In this document: one piece after another, positions 50,399 to 59,676 of the stretch
Layout of the letters: every line of letters begins with the position of its first letter
How positions within the stretch are numbered: position 1 is the first letter of the stretch
Origin: Arcobacter arenosus
GTDB taxonomy: Bacteria; Campylobacterota; Campylobacteria; Campylobacterales; Arcobacteraceae
Direction of reading: 5' to 3'
Length of the DNA stretch: 64,000 nt
Assembly (NCBI RefSeq): GCF_005771535.1
Contig: NZ_VANU01000004.1
Span: 186,001 to 250,000 of the forward strand
Made by a program: the position numbers and the translations under genes
The notes under the pieces: generated by a model
Databases searched by the model: none
The model's input: only the letters and a program-made list of their open reading frames with translations
What the model was told of the DNA's origin: nothing

Positions 50399-51541
50399 AT
50401 GAACAACAATAAGTCTTATCTGATTATTATCTTATCAATACTTTCAGCTATAGCACCTATTTCTATTGCAACTTATCTTCCTTCAATGCCTATAATGGCT
50501 GAACACTATAAGGTTAATATCTCTGATATAGAATTAAGTTTATCTATTTTTATGTTTGGATTTTCAATAGGACAAATTTTTGGAGGACCATTTTCAGATG
50601 CAAAAGGTAGAAAACTATCTTCACTTGTTGGTCTTTTAGGTTACTCAATTTTCAGTTTTTTAATTACATCTTCAACATCAGTTTATGAATTATGGATATA
50701 TAGATTTTTCGAAGCATTTTTTGGTGGATTAATTATAGTTAATGCTGCTGCAATTATTAGAGATTTATATTCGGGGAAAGAAGCAGCTAAATATTTCTCA
50801 ATTTTAGGAAGTTTAAGAACGATAGTACCTATGTTAGCTCCTGCTTTAGGAGCATTAATATTATTTTTCTTTACTTGGGAGAAAATATTTATCTTTTTAG
50901 GACTTTATTCAGCATTTGTTGCTTTTTTAATTTTTAAAGATTTCAAAGAAACATATACTTACTCTAAAAAAAATATTATTCAATCATATTTAATCGTCTT
51001 ATCCAATAAAAAAGCGATGACAATGATGTTTGTACTTGCCCTTGGGTTTTCTAGTATGTTTTCTATTGTCACTAAATCTTCATTTATATACATTGAATAC
51101 TTAGGCTTAAGTGTAAATCAATTTGCTTTTTTTCAAGGCCTCAATTTTGTATTTTTTATGTTAATCGCTGCACTTAATGTCAAATTTTTAAATTATTTCA
51201 AAGCAAAGAAAATACTTCAATTTGCTGTTTTATCACAGATTATACTTGCATTTTTATTTTTAATTTTAAATGATTATATAGGATTTATTTTAGTGATATT
51301 TTTTATTGTAAGTTATATCTCAATGAATGGTTTGATTTATGGAAATGCAACAGCACTTATTATGGAAAACTTTCCTCATAATGCAGGAGTAGCTTCTGCT
51401 TTAATTGGAGTTTTACAATATGGAACTGCTTCAATTATCTCATCTATAATTGTCAGTTTTCACTCAAATAGCTTAATTTCTGTAGCATTTGGAATGTTGA
51501 TAATTTCAAGTGTTGCATTTTTAGTACTAAAAAAATATTAA
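50399..51541 (+). CDS. Bcr/CflA-type MFS transporter (paralog 1)
   Basis: A 380-residue, 12-helix drug/proton antiporter of the Bcr/CflA group. IATYLPSMPIMAEHY near residues 23-37, the GQIFGGPFSDAKGRK loop near 58-72 and WIYRFFEAFFGGLIIVNAAAIIRD near 100-123 (core YRFFEAFFGG) are family features. It closely resembles the - strand paralog at 54831-55988. Being in a catabolic locus, it may export toxic aromatic acids or aldehydes. Cotranscribed with the aldo/keto reductase 18 bases downstream. Confidence 0.9.
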   Translation: MNNNKSYLIIILSILSAIAPISIATYLPSMPIMAEHYKVNISDIELSLSIFMFGFSIGQIFGGPFSDAKGRKLSSLVGLLGYSIFSFLITSSTSVYELWIYRFFEAFFGGLIIVNAAAIIRDLYSGKEAAKYFSILGSLRTIVPMLAPALGALILFFFTWEKIFIFLGLYSAFVAFLIFKDFKETYTYSKKNIIQSYLIVLSNKKAMTMMFVLALGFSSMFSIVTKSSFIYIEYLGLSVNQFAFFQGLNFVFFMLIAALNVKFLNYFKAKKILQFAVLSQIILAFLFLILNDYIGFILVIFFIVSYISMNGLIYGNATALIMENFPHNAGVASALIGVLQYGTASIISSIIVSFHSNSLISVAFGMLIISSVAFLVLKKY

Positions 51542-51559
51542 ATCAAAGAAAGGATAAAA

Positions 51560-52579
51560 ATGGAATATAGATATATAGGAACAAGTGGACTTAGAGTTAC
51601 TCCAATTTGTTTAGGAACAATGACCTTTGGAAGAATGGCAACAAAAGAAGAAGCTTTTAAAATCATGGATAAAGCATATGACGCAGGTATTAACTTCTTT
51701 GATAATGCAGAGATGTATCCTGTACCTCCAAGGGCTGATTTAGTTGGTTTATCAGAGGAGATTATGGGTGAATGGATGAAAAGTAAACCCAGAGAATCTT
51801 TAATTGTAGCAACTAAGGTTGCAGGTGCAGCAAATGGAAGATTTGCAGCTCCTGTTAGGCATGGATTAACTGCTATTGATAGATTTCATATTGAAAGAGG
51901 AATTGAGGGAACTTTAAAAAGACTAAAAACTGATTATATTGACCTTTATCAAGTTCACTGGCCAGATACAGTTGTACCATTAGAAGAATCAATGGAAGCC
52001 ATGGATAGATTAGTTAAAGCTGGAAAAGTTAGATATATAGGAACAAGTAATGACTCAGCATATGGGCTAACAAAAGCAAATGAGATTTCAAAATACAATA
52101 AACTAGCTAGATTTCAATCTATTCAAAATAACTTCTCATTAAATGAGCCTAGATTTTTTGATGAATTAGCACATGTTTGTAGAAAAGAAAAAATTTCACT
52201 TTTACCATATTCACCACTTGCAGGAGGAGTTTTAACGGGGAAATATCAAGATGGAACTTTACCTAAAGGTTCTAGATTTAATGAATACAAATCTTTAAAT
52301 ATTCCAAGATTAGACGCTATGAGAAATAGATTTATAAATGAAAAAACTCTAAGTACAACTGAAAAATATATGCAAATTGCAAAAGAACACGATATAAATA
52401 TTACAACTTTAGCTGCGGCTTGGAGTAAACAATGGGATTTTGTAGCTAGTACAATTATTGGGGTTAGAACTGCCGAACAATTAGATGATATTTTACCAGC
52501 ATTAGAACTTACATTAAGTGATGAGATAATGGACGCTTGTAAAAAAGTACAACAAGAGATTTTATACCCTATGGGATAA
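51560..52579 (+). CDS. Aldo/keto reductase
   Basis: A 339-residue TIM-barrel NADPH oxidoreductase of the Tas/YajO-like branch. It opens YRYIGTSGLRVTPICLGTMTFG. The catalytic Asp/Tyr is in FFDNAEMYP near residues 46-54, the Lys in ATKVAG near 86-91, and the His in YQVHWPDT near 131-138. It would reduce aldehydes or ketones. Beside the aromatic-aldehyde-forming genes it could detoxify excess aldehyde to alcohol; that is inference. Confidence 0.9.
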   Translation: MEYRYIGTSGLRVTPICLGTMTFGRMATKEEAFKIMDKAYDAGINFFDNAEMYPVPPRADLVGLSEEIMGEWMKSKPRESLIVATKVAGAANGRFAAPVRHGLTAIDRFHIERGIEGTLKRLKTDYIDLYQVHWPDTVVPLEESMEAMDRLVKAGKVRYIGTSNDSAYGLTKANEISKYNKLARFQSIQNNFSLNEPRFFDELAHVCRKEKISLLPYSPLAGGVLTGKYQDGTLPKGSRFNEYKSLNIPRLDAMRNRFINEKTLSTTEKYMQIAKEHDINITTLAAAWSKQWDFVASTIIGVRTAEQLDDILPALELTLSDEIMDACKKVQQEILYPMG

Positions 52580-52584
52580 ACAAT

Positions 52585-52615
52585 AAAAAGGATAGCTTAA
52601 AAGCTATCTTTTTTT
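52585..52615. terminator. Bidirectional terminator between aldo/keto reductase and iclR
   Basis: GATAGCTT (52591-52598) and AAGCTATC (52601-52608) form the stem with an AA loop, extended by a G-T pair and A/T pairs. TTTTTTT follows on +, AAAAA on the other side. It overlaps the convergent iclR stop. Confidence 0.8.
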
Positions 52616-53432
52616 AATAGTGTTGAAGTAATTTAATAGCTTCAGATGTTTCTTTTGCAGCTTCAATTAAAAGAGGCAATACCTTTTTCTTTAATGTTTC
52701 TGTATTTTTGTAACTTAGATGGGAACCTATATTCATCGCCCCAATCATCTTATTTTCTCTATTGTAAATTGGTGCAGCAATAGAAAGAAGACCATCTTCA
52801 ATCTCTTCTTCAACAATTTGATAACCTTGATTTTTTTCAGCTAATAATTTTTTATATAAAGAATCAGGGTCTTTAATACTCTTTGATGTATATTCTTTGT
52901 AAGGTAATTTTAATAGATAATTATAAAGTTCTTTTTCTTCCATATGAGACATAAATAATCTTCCCGTTGCTGTATATGCTGCTGGAAGTCTAGAACCAAC
53001 ATGAATACCCTCATTTAAGATTCTTGTAGCAGGTACTCTCATAATACAAATAACATTTTGTCCATCTAAAATAGAAATAGAACATGATAAGGTACACTCA
53101 TCAACTACTCTTTTAATATTTTTATATGCAATATCTGTCCATGGTAAAGAAGCAAAATAACTATATCCCAACTCTATTACTTTTGGAGTTAAAGAAAAAA
53201 AGTTATCAGTGTGAGAAACATAACCTAAAGATTCTAAAGTTAATAGAAGTCTTCTCGCACTTGCTCTTGTAATATCAACTTTCTTTGCAACATCAGAAAG
53301 GGTCATATTTGTATTTTCGTGATCAAAAGCTTTTATCACACTAAGACCTTTAATAAAAGCTGTAACTATCTCTTTATTGTCAATTTCATTTTCTACTTTT
53401 GAAGTCATAAGTTTATTTTTTTTCCTTGGCAA
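52614..53432 (-). CDS. IclR-family transcriptional regulator
   Basis: A 272-residue regulator. The winged helix-turn-helix near residues 28-85 (FIKGLSVIKAF, LSDVAKKVDITRASARRLLLTLE) is followed by an IclR effector domain near 95-265 with the end LLSIAAPIYNRENKMIGAMNIG. It resembles PcaR/PobR-type regulators of aromatic catabolism. Start is TTG at 53432, supported by AGGAGGAATTTTAA; an ATG at 53408 is the alternative. It overlaps the EamA gene by 20 bases, so it is cotranscribed. Probable regulator of the surrounding aromatic cluster. Confidence 0.9.
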   Translation of the reverse strand: MPRKKNKLMTSKVENEIDNKEIVTAFIKGLSVIKAFDHENTNMTLSDVAKKVDITRASARRLLLTLESLGYVSHTDNFFSLTPKVIELGYSYFASLPWTDIAYKNIKRVVDECTLSCSISILDGQNVICIMRVPATRILNEGIHVGSRLPAAYTATGRLFMSHMEEKELYNYLLKLPYKEYTSKSIKDPDSLYKKLLAEKNQGYQIVEEEIEDGLLSIAAPIYNRENKMIGAMNIGSHLSYKNTETLKKKVLPLLIEAAKETSEAIKLLQHY

Positions 53433-54297
53433 TTAAAATTCCTCCTGAAATAATAGCTAAAATTCCTATGATTCCCAAATAGCTTGGAAAATCATCACCT
53501 AAAATAAGTCCAATAATTAATGAAAATATGATTACTGAATAACCTGTAGCACCTACAATACCTGCTCTAGTAACTCCATATGCCTTAGTCATATATATTT
53601 GTCCTACTGATGCGGTAAATCCAATTCCACCAATCAAAATCCATTGAAAAGTGTTTGGTAGTACAAACTCTCCCATCATAAAATCAAAAAATTCACTATG
53701 ATAATTTATTGATAATAACATAGAAGCCAAGGGAACAATTGAACCTATTCCCATAAAACTTAAAACAATCACTCTGGTATCATAATATTTTCTTAATTCT
53801 CTAATACTTGTAAATGCTAAAGCCGCACATACTGCATTTAAAATACCAAATATATGTGATTTTTCAAAAACCATTCCATCTGGATTCATAACCATAAACA
53901 TACCACTAAATCCTAGTAATATTGCTAGCCACCCTCTTCCTCCAATTTTTTCTTTTAAAAACCACATTGCAAAAATTGCAGTAAAAATAGGAGACATTCT
54001 AGAATATGTAACAGCATCTGCTAAAGATATATTTGCAATATTATAGAAAAAACTCAACATAGCAATTAAACCAATAAATGCTCTAAAAAAAAGTAATAAA
54101 GGCTTTCCCCCTGTTTGTTTTAAAGGTGATTTGAAAAATGTTAATAATACAATACAAATACCAATAAAATTTCTAAAAAAAACTATCTCAATTGTGGGTA
54201 AACTTTCCGCTAAAACTTTAGCCATTGCACTCATTAAAGCTAAACAAATTGAAGATATTAACATAAATAATACGCCTTGATTTATTTGTTTAAGCAC
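53413..54297 (-). CDS. EamA-family (DMT) transporter
   Basis: A 294-residue ten-helix permease with two EamA repeats. The signature lies near residues 5-140 (ALMSAMAKVLAESLPTIEIVFFRN) and 150-285. Members export or import metabolites, often amino acids or aromatic compounds. Start is GTG at 54297, behind AAAGG; -10 TATAAT for the - strand is at 54322-54327. Expressed with iclR, so it is probably controlled by the same signal. Substrate unknown. Confidence 0.88.
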   Translation of the reverse strand: MLKQINQGVLFMLISSICLALMSAMAKVLAESLPTIEIVFFRNFIGICIVLLTFFKSPLKQTGGKPLLLFFRAFIGLIAMLSFFYNIANISLADAVTYSRMSPIFTAIFAMWFLKEKIGGRGWLAILLGFSGMFMVMNPDGMVFEKSHIFGILNAVCAALAFTSIRELRKYYDTRVIVLSFMGIGSIVPLASMLLSINYHSEFFDFMMGEFVLPNTFQWILIGGIGFTASVGQIYMTKAYGVTRAGIVGATGYSVIIFSLIIGLILGDDFPSYLGIIGILAIISGGILIAKEKK

Positions 54298-54356
54298 TGA
54301 GAAACCTTTTATATTTTAGGAATTATATTAATTTTTTACTTAATATGTTATTATTA

Positions 54357-54370
54357 CGCACAATCGTTCG
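54357..54370. promoter_or_regulatory. Operator-like element (site B) in the EamA-iclR / thioesterase divergent region
   Basis: CGCACAATCGTTCG is an imperfect palindrome sharing 11 of 14 positions with site A at 50236-50249. It keeps the GTTCGTAT flank. It lies upstream of the - strand -10 (54322-54327) and before the thioesterase start at 54392. Confidence 0.5.
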
Positions 54371-54391
54371 TATTTATAAAAAAGGTTACAA

Positions 54392-54823
54392 ATGGAAATA
54401 TGGAAAAAAAAATTTACACTAGAAGAGATAAATGAATCTAGTAAAAATACAGCCACTGAAAATTTAGAAATTGTAATTACTAAATTGACAGAAAATAGCT
54501 TAGAAGGTCAAATGCCAGTTAATGAAAAAACTTGCCAACCAAAAGGTATTTTACATGGTGGAGCATCGGCTTTAATGATTGAAACATTAGGAAGTTTTGC
54601 AGGGTATTTAGCGGCTCCTATTAATGATGGTATTGTTGGAATAGAAATAAATGCAAACCATATTGCAGGTGTAAAAAAAGGAAACTATGTAAGAGGAGTT
54701 GCAACACCTTTACACATAGGGAAAACAACACATGTATGGGAAGTTAAAATTTATGAAAATGATACCAATAAACTTTGTTGTGCGGGAAGAATTACTCTTG
54801 CTGTGATAAAAGAACAAATATAA
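54392..54823 (+). CDS. PaaI/MenI-type hotdog thioesterase
   Basis: A 143-residue single hotdog domain. The active-site motif ILHGGASALMIETLGSFAG near residues 50-68 has the conserved Glu of the YdiI/PaaI group. It hydrolyses acyl-CoA or aryl-CoA thioesters. Next to a CoA-dependent aromatic pathway it may release stalled CoA intermediates. A ribosome-binding AAAAAAGG and site B lie just upstream. Convergent with the second MFS gene; only seven bases separate the stops. Confidence 0.88.
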   Translation: MEIWKKKFTLEEINESSKNTATENLEIVITKLTENSLEGQMPVNEKTCQPKGILHGGASALMIETLGSFAGYLAAPINDGIVGIEINANHIAGVKKGNYVRGVATPLHIGKTTHVWEVKIYENDTNKLCCAGRITLAVIKEQI

Positions 54824-54830
54824 GGAGAAT

Positions 54831-55988
54831 TTAATTCTCTTTATACTTTCCTAATATAAAAAAAGAAGCTAAGGTTAAAACTAAAATACTTATTGCTAAA
54901 ATAAAAAAATCTTCACTTTTAAAACTTAATACAATTGCAGAAACTAAAGAGGCCATTCCAAATTGAAGAACACCTGCAACCGAAGAAGCAACCCCTGCAT
55001 TTTTTGAAAAAGAGTTCATTGCAAGAGCCAAAGAGTTACCAAAAATAAAACCCATTAGACCAGTATAAATTATTAGATAAATCATTGTTTCTATTAAAGT
55101 TATATCTTTATAATTTAATAAAAAAAGTATACAAATAAAAACTTGGATTAAAAGTGTTATTTTCATGATTTTTATAATCTCAAAATGTTTCAATAAAGTA
55201 ATATTAAATTTTGTAAATACCATTAATGCTACAAAATGAGAACTAAAATATAAAGGGAATAAATCTGTTGAAATATTAAATGATTCAATATAAATAAAAG
55301 AAGCTTTTGAAATAAAAACAAATATACCCGAAAAACTTAACCCCAATACAAACATAGAAATCATAGCTTTTTTATTAGATAAAACCAAATAAAATGAATT
55401 CAAAATATTTTGTTTTTCATCACTTTTTGTATTATCTAAATATTTTTGAACAATAAACAAAATTATAAGAGGATATACTGTTAAAAATATAAAAACTGCT
55501 TCCCATGGGAAGAAATGGATTATAAAAGCACCAATAGCTGGAGCTATTAAAGGAGCTACACTTCTAACTGTACCAATTATTGAAAAGACTTTTGCAGCTT
55601 CATTACCTTTAAATTTATCCCTAACAACAGCAGAAGCATTTACTAAAACAATACCCCCACAAAATGCCTCAAAAAATCTATATATCCAGATTTCATAAAT
55701 TGAATGACTAAATATAATTAAGAAACTAAAAAAAGAAAATCCTATTAAACCATAAATAGAACTACTTCTTCTTCCAAACCTATCTGAAATCACTCCACCA
55801 AAAATTTGCCCAACAGATAAACCAATTAAAAAAATAGCTATAGATAATTCTACTTTTTCGATAGATACATTAAAAGAAGATGAAATATCTGGAATAGAGG
55901 GGATATATGTATCAATTCCCATTGGACCTAATGAAGCTAAAAGAGCTAATAATATAGCTAAATAGATATGATTAGTTAATTTTTTCAA
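54831..55988 (-). CDS. Bcr/CflA-type MFS transporter (paralog 2)
   Basis: A 385-residue, 12-helix antiporter, end gene of the - strand hydroxycinnamate operon. IDTYIPSIPDISSSF near residues 24-38, GQIFGGVISDRFGRR near 60-74 and WIYRFFEAFCGGIVLVNASAVVRD near 101-124 are near-identical in pattern to the + strand paralog at 50399. The two genes flank the locus, which suggests a local duplication. Probable export of aromatic acids or aldehydes. Confidence 0.9.
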   Translation of the reverse strand: MKKLTNHIYLAILLALLASLGPMGIDTYIPSIPDISSSFNVSIEKVELSIAIFLIGLSVGQIFGGVISDRFGRRSSSIYGLIGFSFFSFLIIFSHSIYEIWIYRFFEAFCGGIVLVNASAVVRDKFKGNEAAKVFSIIGTVRSVAPLIAPAIGAFIIHFFPWEAVFIFLTVYPLIILFIVQKYLDNTKSDEKQNILNSFYLVLSNKKAMISMFVLGLSFSGIFVFISKASFIYIESFNISTDLFPLYFSSHFVALMVFTKFNITLLKHFEIIKIMKITLLIQVFICILFLLNYKDITLIETMIYLIIYTGLMGFIFGNSLALAMNSFSKNAGVASSVAGVLQFGMASLVSAIVLSFKSEDFFILAISILVLTLASFFILGKYKEN

Positions 55989-56009
55989 AATTAAAAACTT
56001 TTAGGATTT

Positions 56010-56057
56010 ATAGGAATACCTTTAAATGACTGATTCATTTTCAAAGGATATTCCTAT
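56010..56057 (+). terminator. Long hairpin between the CoA ligase and MFS genes
   Basis: ATAGGAATA (56010-56018) and TATTCCTAT (56049-56057) pair, extended inward by CCTTT...ATGA / TCAT...AAAGG with a small bulge. A run of seven T follows on the + strand, so termination is favoured in + direction (antisense to the operon). On the - strand the hairpin sits between two operon genes and could reduce expression of the MFS gene. Confidence 0.55.
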
Positions 56058-56061
56058 TTTT

Positions 56062-58197
56062 TTAATCTAATACAACAAGTGCATCAAGGGCAAAAACACC
56101 TTCAGCTTTTGCAACTAAAGGATTAATCTCTACTTCAGAAATTCTTTCATTTGATACAATTAAATCAGCAATTTTAGTTACTGTTTGAGCAATTGCTTTA
56201 ATATCTACAACTTCGGCACCCCTTGCACCTTTTAATAATGCTGCTGATTTTAAAGATGAAATTTCATCAACTATTGCATCAACTCCCAAATCAGGAGTAA
56301 TTAAACAAACATCTTTTAAAATTTCAATCCAAATTCCACCAAGTCCAACTAAAACAACTGGTCCCCATTGTTCATCTCTTCTTGCACCAATTACAATTTC
56401 AGGACCCATTTGAGCCATACCTTCAATTAAAATACCATCTAATTTTATACCTATAGCTTCAATATCTGTCATCATCTTATTAAAAGCAATTTTTAATTCA
56501 TCATCACTTTTAATATTTAACACAACTCCACCAGCATCAGTTTTATGAGCTAGTTTTGCTGATTGTGCTTTTAAAACCACGGGGTATGATAATTCATTTG
56601 CAATTTTTATAGCTTCATTTTCATCTTTTGCTAAAGCACCCTTTGGAATAGGAATATCAAGTTTTGCTAAAATCTCTTTTGACTTATATTCAGGTACATT
56701 TCCTGAATCAAGTTGTGAAATCATATCAATTTTGATAATTTCATTTTCCCTTCTTTGTTTAGATTTATTTCTACAAAGTTTGTCAACATTTGATAAGGCT
56801 TTTACTGCACTTTCCATTGATTTACCTAATACTACACCATTATCTCGAGCAAGTGTCATAAATTCAGGTTCATAAATATTTGATTCATCTAAAGGTACAT
56901 AAATAGCAGGTTTTTCTGGATGTTTTTTCATACTATCAATAAAACCATTTAAAAATATACTTTTTGTACCAATATCTTGGTCAGTTGGTAAAACAACTAA
57001 GGTAGACCCAATTTTAGGTTCAGTTAATAAAAGGTCTAATCCCTTTCCCACAAGCTCTGGATCTCGTGCAGCTTCAACACCTACATCAAAAGGATTTCTA
57101 GCAGGTAAATACTCAGGGATAATCTCTTTTAGTTTTTCTTCAATATCACTTGATAATGCAGCCATAACTAAATTACAATCTTCAAATTGATCAGTTGCAA
57201 TTGCACAAACTGCACCTGAGTGTGTTAATAAACCAACTTCTCCACTTACAGGTTTTGGAAACCTAAGTAGTAACTCACTCAAAGTGATTAATTCATCTAA
57301 TGAATTAACCATAGCAACCCCAGCATTAAGAAGTTTTGTTTCCATTAGAGTATAATCACCTGTTAAAGAACCTGTATGTGATTGAGTAATACTTCTTGAA
57401 GCTTCACTTCTTCCTGAATGCATTAAAATTACATTTTTATTAACTGCATTTGCTCTTTTAACTGCATTTAGTAGGTTTTGTGGATTTTTAATCTCTTCTG
57501 CATAAATTGCAATTGCCCCTGTGTATTCATCTTCAATAAAAAAATCAATTAAATCAGATAACTCAATATCTGCTTGATTTCCAATTGTTACAGAATAACT
57601 TGTAGGAACTGCTCTTTTACCTAATGATTGACCAATAAATAAACCAATTCCACCACTTTGAGTAATAATTGCAACCCCTTTTGAACCATTTTTATCAAAA
57701 GGAACTTGTTTTGGTAAATCAATCAATACAAGATGAAAATTGTTAACATAATTAAAATAACCAATGCAATTTGGTCCAACTAATCTTATGTTATTTTCAT
57801 AGGCATATTTACCAATTTTATCTTGTAAAGCGTGACCTTCCTCACCTAATTCTGCAAAACCAGCACTCATACAAACAACGGTTTTAACATCAATAGATTT
57901 TAAATCAACTATTGCATCATAAACACTTGCTGCAGGGATTGCTAAAATTCCTAAGTCGATACCTTTTGGTAAATCATTAAGACTTGTCTTAATCTCAATT
58001 CCATCAATATCTCCACTATTTCTACCAAGTAAATTTATCTCCCCTTTATAACCATTTAGTTTTAAAGTTTTAATAATATTTCTTGCACTAGAACCAGGTT
58101 TTGCAGAGGCTCCTAAGATTACAACTGATTTTGGATTCAATAATGAAGAGATAGATTCAACTGTCTCTTCATTAGTTCTTCTTATTGCTTTATTCAA
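56062..58197 (-). CDS. ADP-forming acyl-CoA synthetase, FerA-like
   Basis: A 711-residue fusion of the NDP-forming acyl-CoA synthetase alpha and beta parts. A CoA-binding Rossmann domain (VVILGASAKPGSSARN near residues 25-40), a ligase domain with the phospho-His in SHTGSLTG near 274, and a C-terminal ATP-grasp domain near 500-711 (YPVVLKAQSAKLAHKTDAGG) are in order. It would make an acyl-CoA from acid, CoA and ATP, releasing ADP. In Sphingobium SYK-6, FerA of this superfamily activates ferulate; most other bacteria use an AMP-forming ligase. Start is TTG at 58197 with AAGG. The adjacent hydratase-lyase and aldehyde dehydrogenase suggest hydroxycinnamate as substrate. Confidence 0.82.
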   Translation of the reverse strand: MNKAIRRTNEETVESISSLLNPKSVVILGASAKPGSSARNIIKTLKLNGYKGEINLLGRNSGDIDGIEIKTSLNDLPKGIDLGILAIPAASVYDAIVDLKSIDVKTVVCMSAGFAELGEEGHALQDKIGKYAYENNIRLVGPNCIGYFNYVNNFHLVLIDLPKQVPFDKNGSKGVAIITQSGGIGLFIGQSLGKRAVPTSYSVTIGNQADIELSDLIDFFIEDEYTGAIAIYAEEIKNPQNLLNAVKRANAVNKNVILMHSGRSEASRSITQSHTGSLTGDYTLMETKLLNAGVAMVNSLDELITLSELLLRFPKPVSGEVGLLTHSGAVCAIATDQFEDCNLVMAALSSDIEEKLKEIIPEYLPARNPFDVGVEAARDPELVGKGLDLLLTEPKIGSTLVVLPTDQDIGTKSIFLNGFIDSMKKHPEKPAIYVPLDESNIYEPEFMTLARDNGVVLGKSMESAVKALSNVDKLCRNKSKQRRENEIIKIDMISQLDSGNVPEYKSKEILAKLDIPIPKGALAKDENEAIKIANELSYPVVLKAQSAKLAHKTDAGGVVLNIKSDDELKIAFNKMMTDIEAIGIKLDGILIEGMAQMGPEIVIGARRDEQWGPVVLVGLGGIWIEILKDVCLITPDLGVDAIVDEISSLKSAALLKGARGAEVVDIKAIAQTVTKIADLIVSNERISEVEINPLVAKAEGVFALDALVVLD

Positions 58198-58218
58198 TTT
58201 AAAAACCTTGATTCAAAA

Positions 58219-59667
58219 TTAAAATGGATAAGGATGATTACCTAAAGCTTCAACAGTTACCCATTTAAGTTCAGTCATCTCTTCAATAGAGAAGTGCCCA
58301 CCTTCTCTACCCATACCACTATCTTTAATTCCACCAAATGGGATATGAGCTTCATCCATGATTGTAGGTCCATTAATATGAACCATTCCAGCTTCAATCT
58401 CTTCTGATAGTTTTAAAGCATTTCCAATATCATTAGTTACAACTGCTGAACTTAATCCATAATTTGTCATATTTGCAACTTCAACTGCTTCTTCAACAGT
58501 TTTAACTTTAATTAGTGCCGCAACAGGACCAAATGCTTCATCATGATAAACTTTCATCTCAGATGTTACATCAGAAATAACAGTTGGCTCATAGAAACAT
58601 CCTGAATGAGAATTACCACATAACACTTTAGCACCTTTACTAACAGCATCATTTACTAATCCATCAATAAAACTACATTGTGCTTCTTCAATAAGTGGTC
58701 CAACAATAGTTGTAGGTAAACTTGGATCAGAAGCTTTGATTCCAGAAATTTTAGCCGCAAATTTTTGAGCAAAGGCATCAAAAATCTCTTCTTGAACAAT
58801 AATTTTAGAACCAGCCATACAAATTTGACCTTGGTGCATAAAAATAGAAAATGCAGCAGTATCAACAGCATAATCAACATCAGCATCATTTAAAATAATC
58901 ATTGGAGATTTTCCACCAAGTTCAACTGTAAATTTAGTTAAATTAGCAGCTGCACTTGAAGCAATTAATTTACCAGTTGCAGTTGACCCAGTAAAGGTAA
59001 TCATCTTAACCCTCTTATCTGTTTGGAAAGTTTCACCTAAAACTGAACTTGAACAAGGGATTACATTAAATACTCCATCAGGAAGTCCAGCTTCTTTAAA
59101 AATTTCTCCAAAAATAAGACCTGTAATTGCAGTATTGCTTGAAGGTTTTAATACAAAAGTGTTACCAGCAGCAATTGCAAATGCAAACTTTTTAGAAGAT
59201 AAAATCATAGGTGCGTTAAAAGGAGCAATTCCAGCAATAACACCTAATGGTCTTCTAACACTATAAGATAACATACCAGTTTCATTTGTAGCATGTGTAT
59301 ATCCAGATACTCTTCTACATTCACCAGCAGCTACTCTAAAGATATCAGCAACTAAACCAATTTCAAACATAGATTTACCAAAAGCAGAACCTGTTTCTGT
59401 AATTAGGATTTCTCTAATCTCTTCTGTTCTACTTTCAAAAATATCAGCAGCTTTTAAAAGAATTGCTTCTCTTTGTCTTGGTGTTGTATTTGCCCAAGAT
59501 TTTGATGCTTTATGAGCGGCATCAATTGCAGACTCAATATCTTCTTTACTAGCCATATGAACTTTTGCAAAAGCCTTTCCAGTAGAAGGAGAGATATCAT
59601 CAATTATAGTATTTGATGATGAAGGAACATCTTGACCATTAATAAATAGTTTGTATTCTTTTTTCAT
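58219..59667 (-). CDS. Aldehyde dehydrogenase, vanillin/benzaldehyde type
   Basis: A 482-residue NAD(P)-dependent aldehyde dehydrogenase. The NAD-binding FTGSTATGK lies near residues 224-232, the general base Glu in VELGGKSP near 248-255, and the nucleophile Cys in HQGQICMAGSK near 282-292. Length and the end VTVEALGNHPYPF resemble salicylaldehyde/vanillin dehydrogenases. It would oxidise the aromatic aldehyde released by the hydratase-lyase to a hydroxybenzoate. It is 21 bases upstream of the CoA ligase on the same strand. Confidence 0.85.
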   Translation of the reverse strand: MKKEYKLFINGQDVPSSSNTIIDDISPSTGKAFAKVHMASKEDIESAIDAAHKASKSWANTTPRQREAILLKAADIFESRTEEIREILITETGSAFGKSMFEIGLVADIFRVAAGECRRVSGYTHATNETGMLSYSVRRPLGVIAGIAPFNAPMILSSKKFAFAIAAGNTFVLKPSSNTAITGLIFGEIFKEAGLPDGVFNVIPCSSSVLGETFQTDKRVKMITFTGSTATGKLIASSAAANLTKFTVELGGKSPMIILNDADVDYAVDTAAFSIFMHQGQICMAGSKIIVQEEIFDAFAQKFAAKISGIKASDPSLPTTIVGPLIEEAQCSFIDGLVNDAVSKGAKVLCGNSHSGCFYEPTVISDVTSEMKVYHDEAFGPVAALIKVKTVEEAVEVANMTNYGLSSAVVTNDIGNALKLSEEIEAGMVHINGPTIMDEAHIPFGGIKDSGMGREGGHFSIEEMTELKWVTVEALGNHPYPF

Positions 59668-59676
59668 TTTTATACC

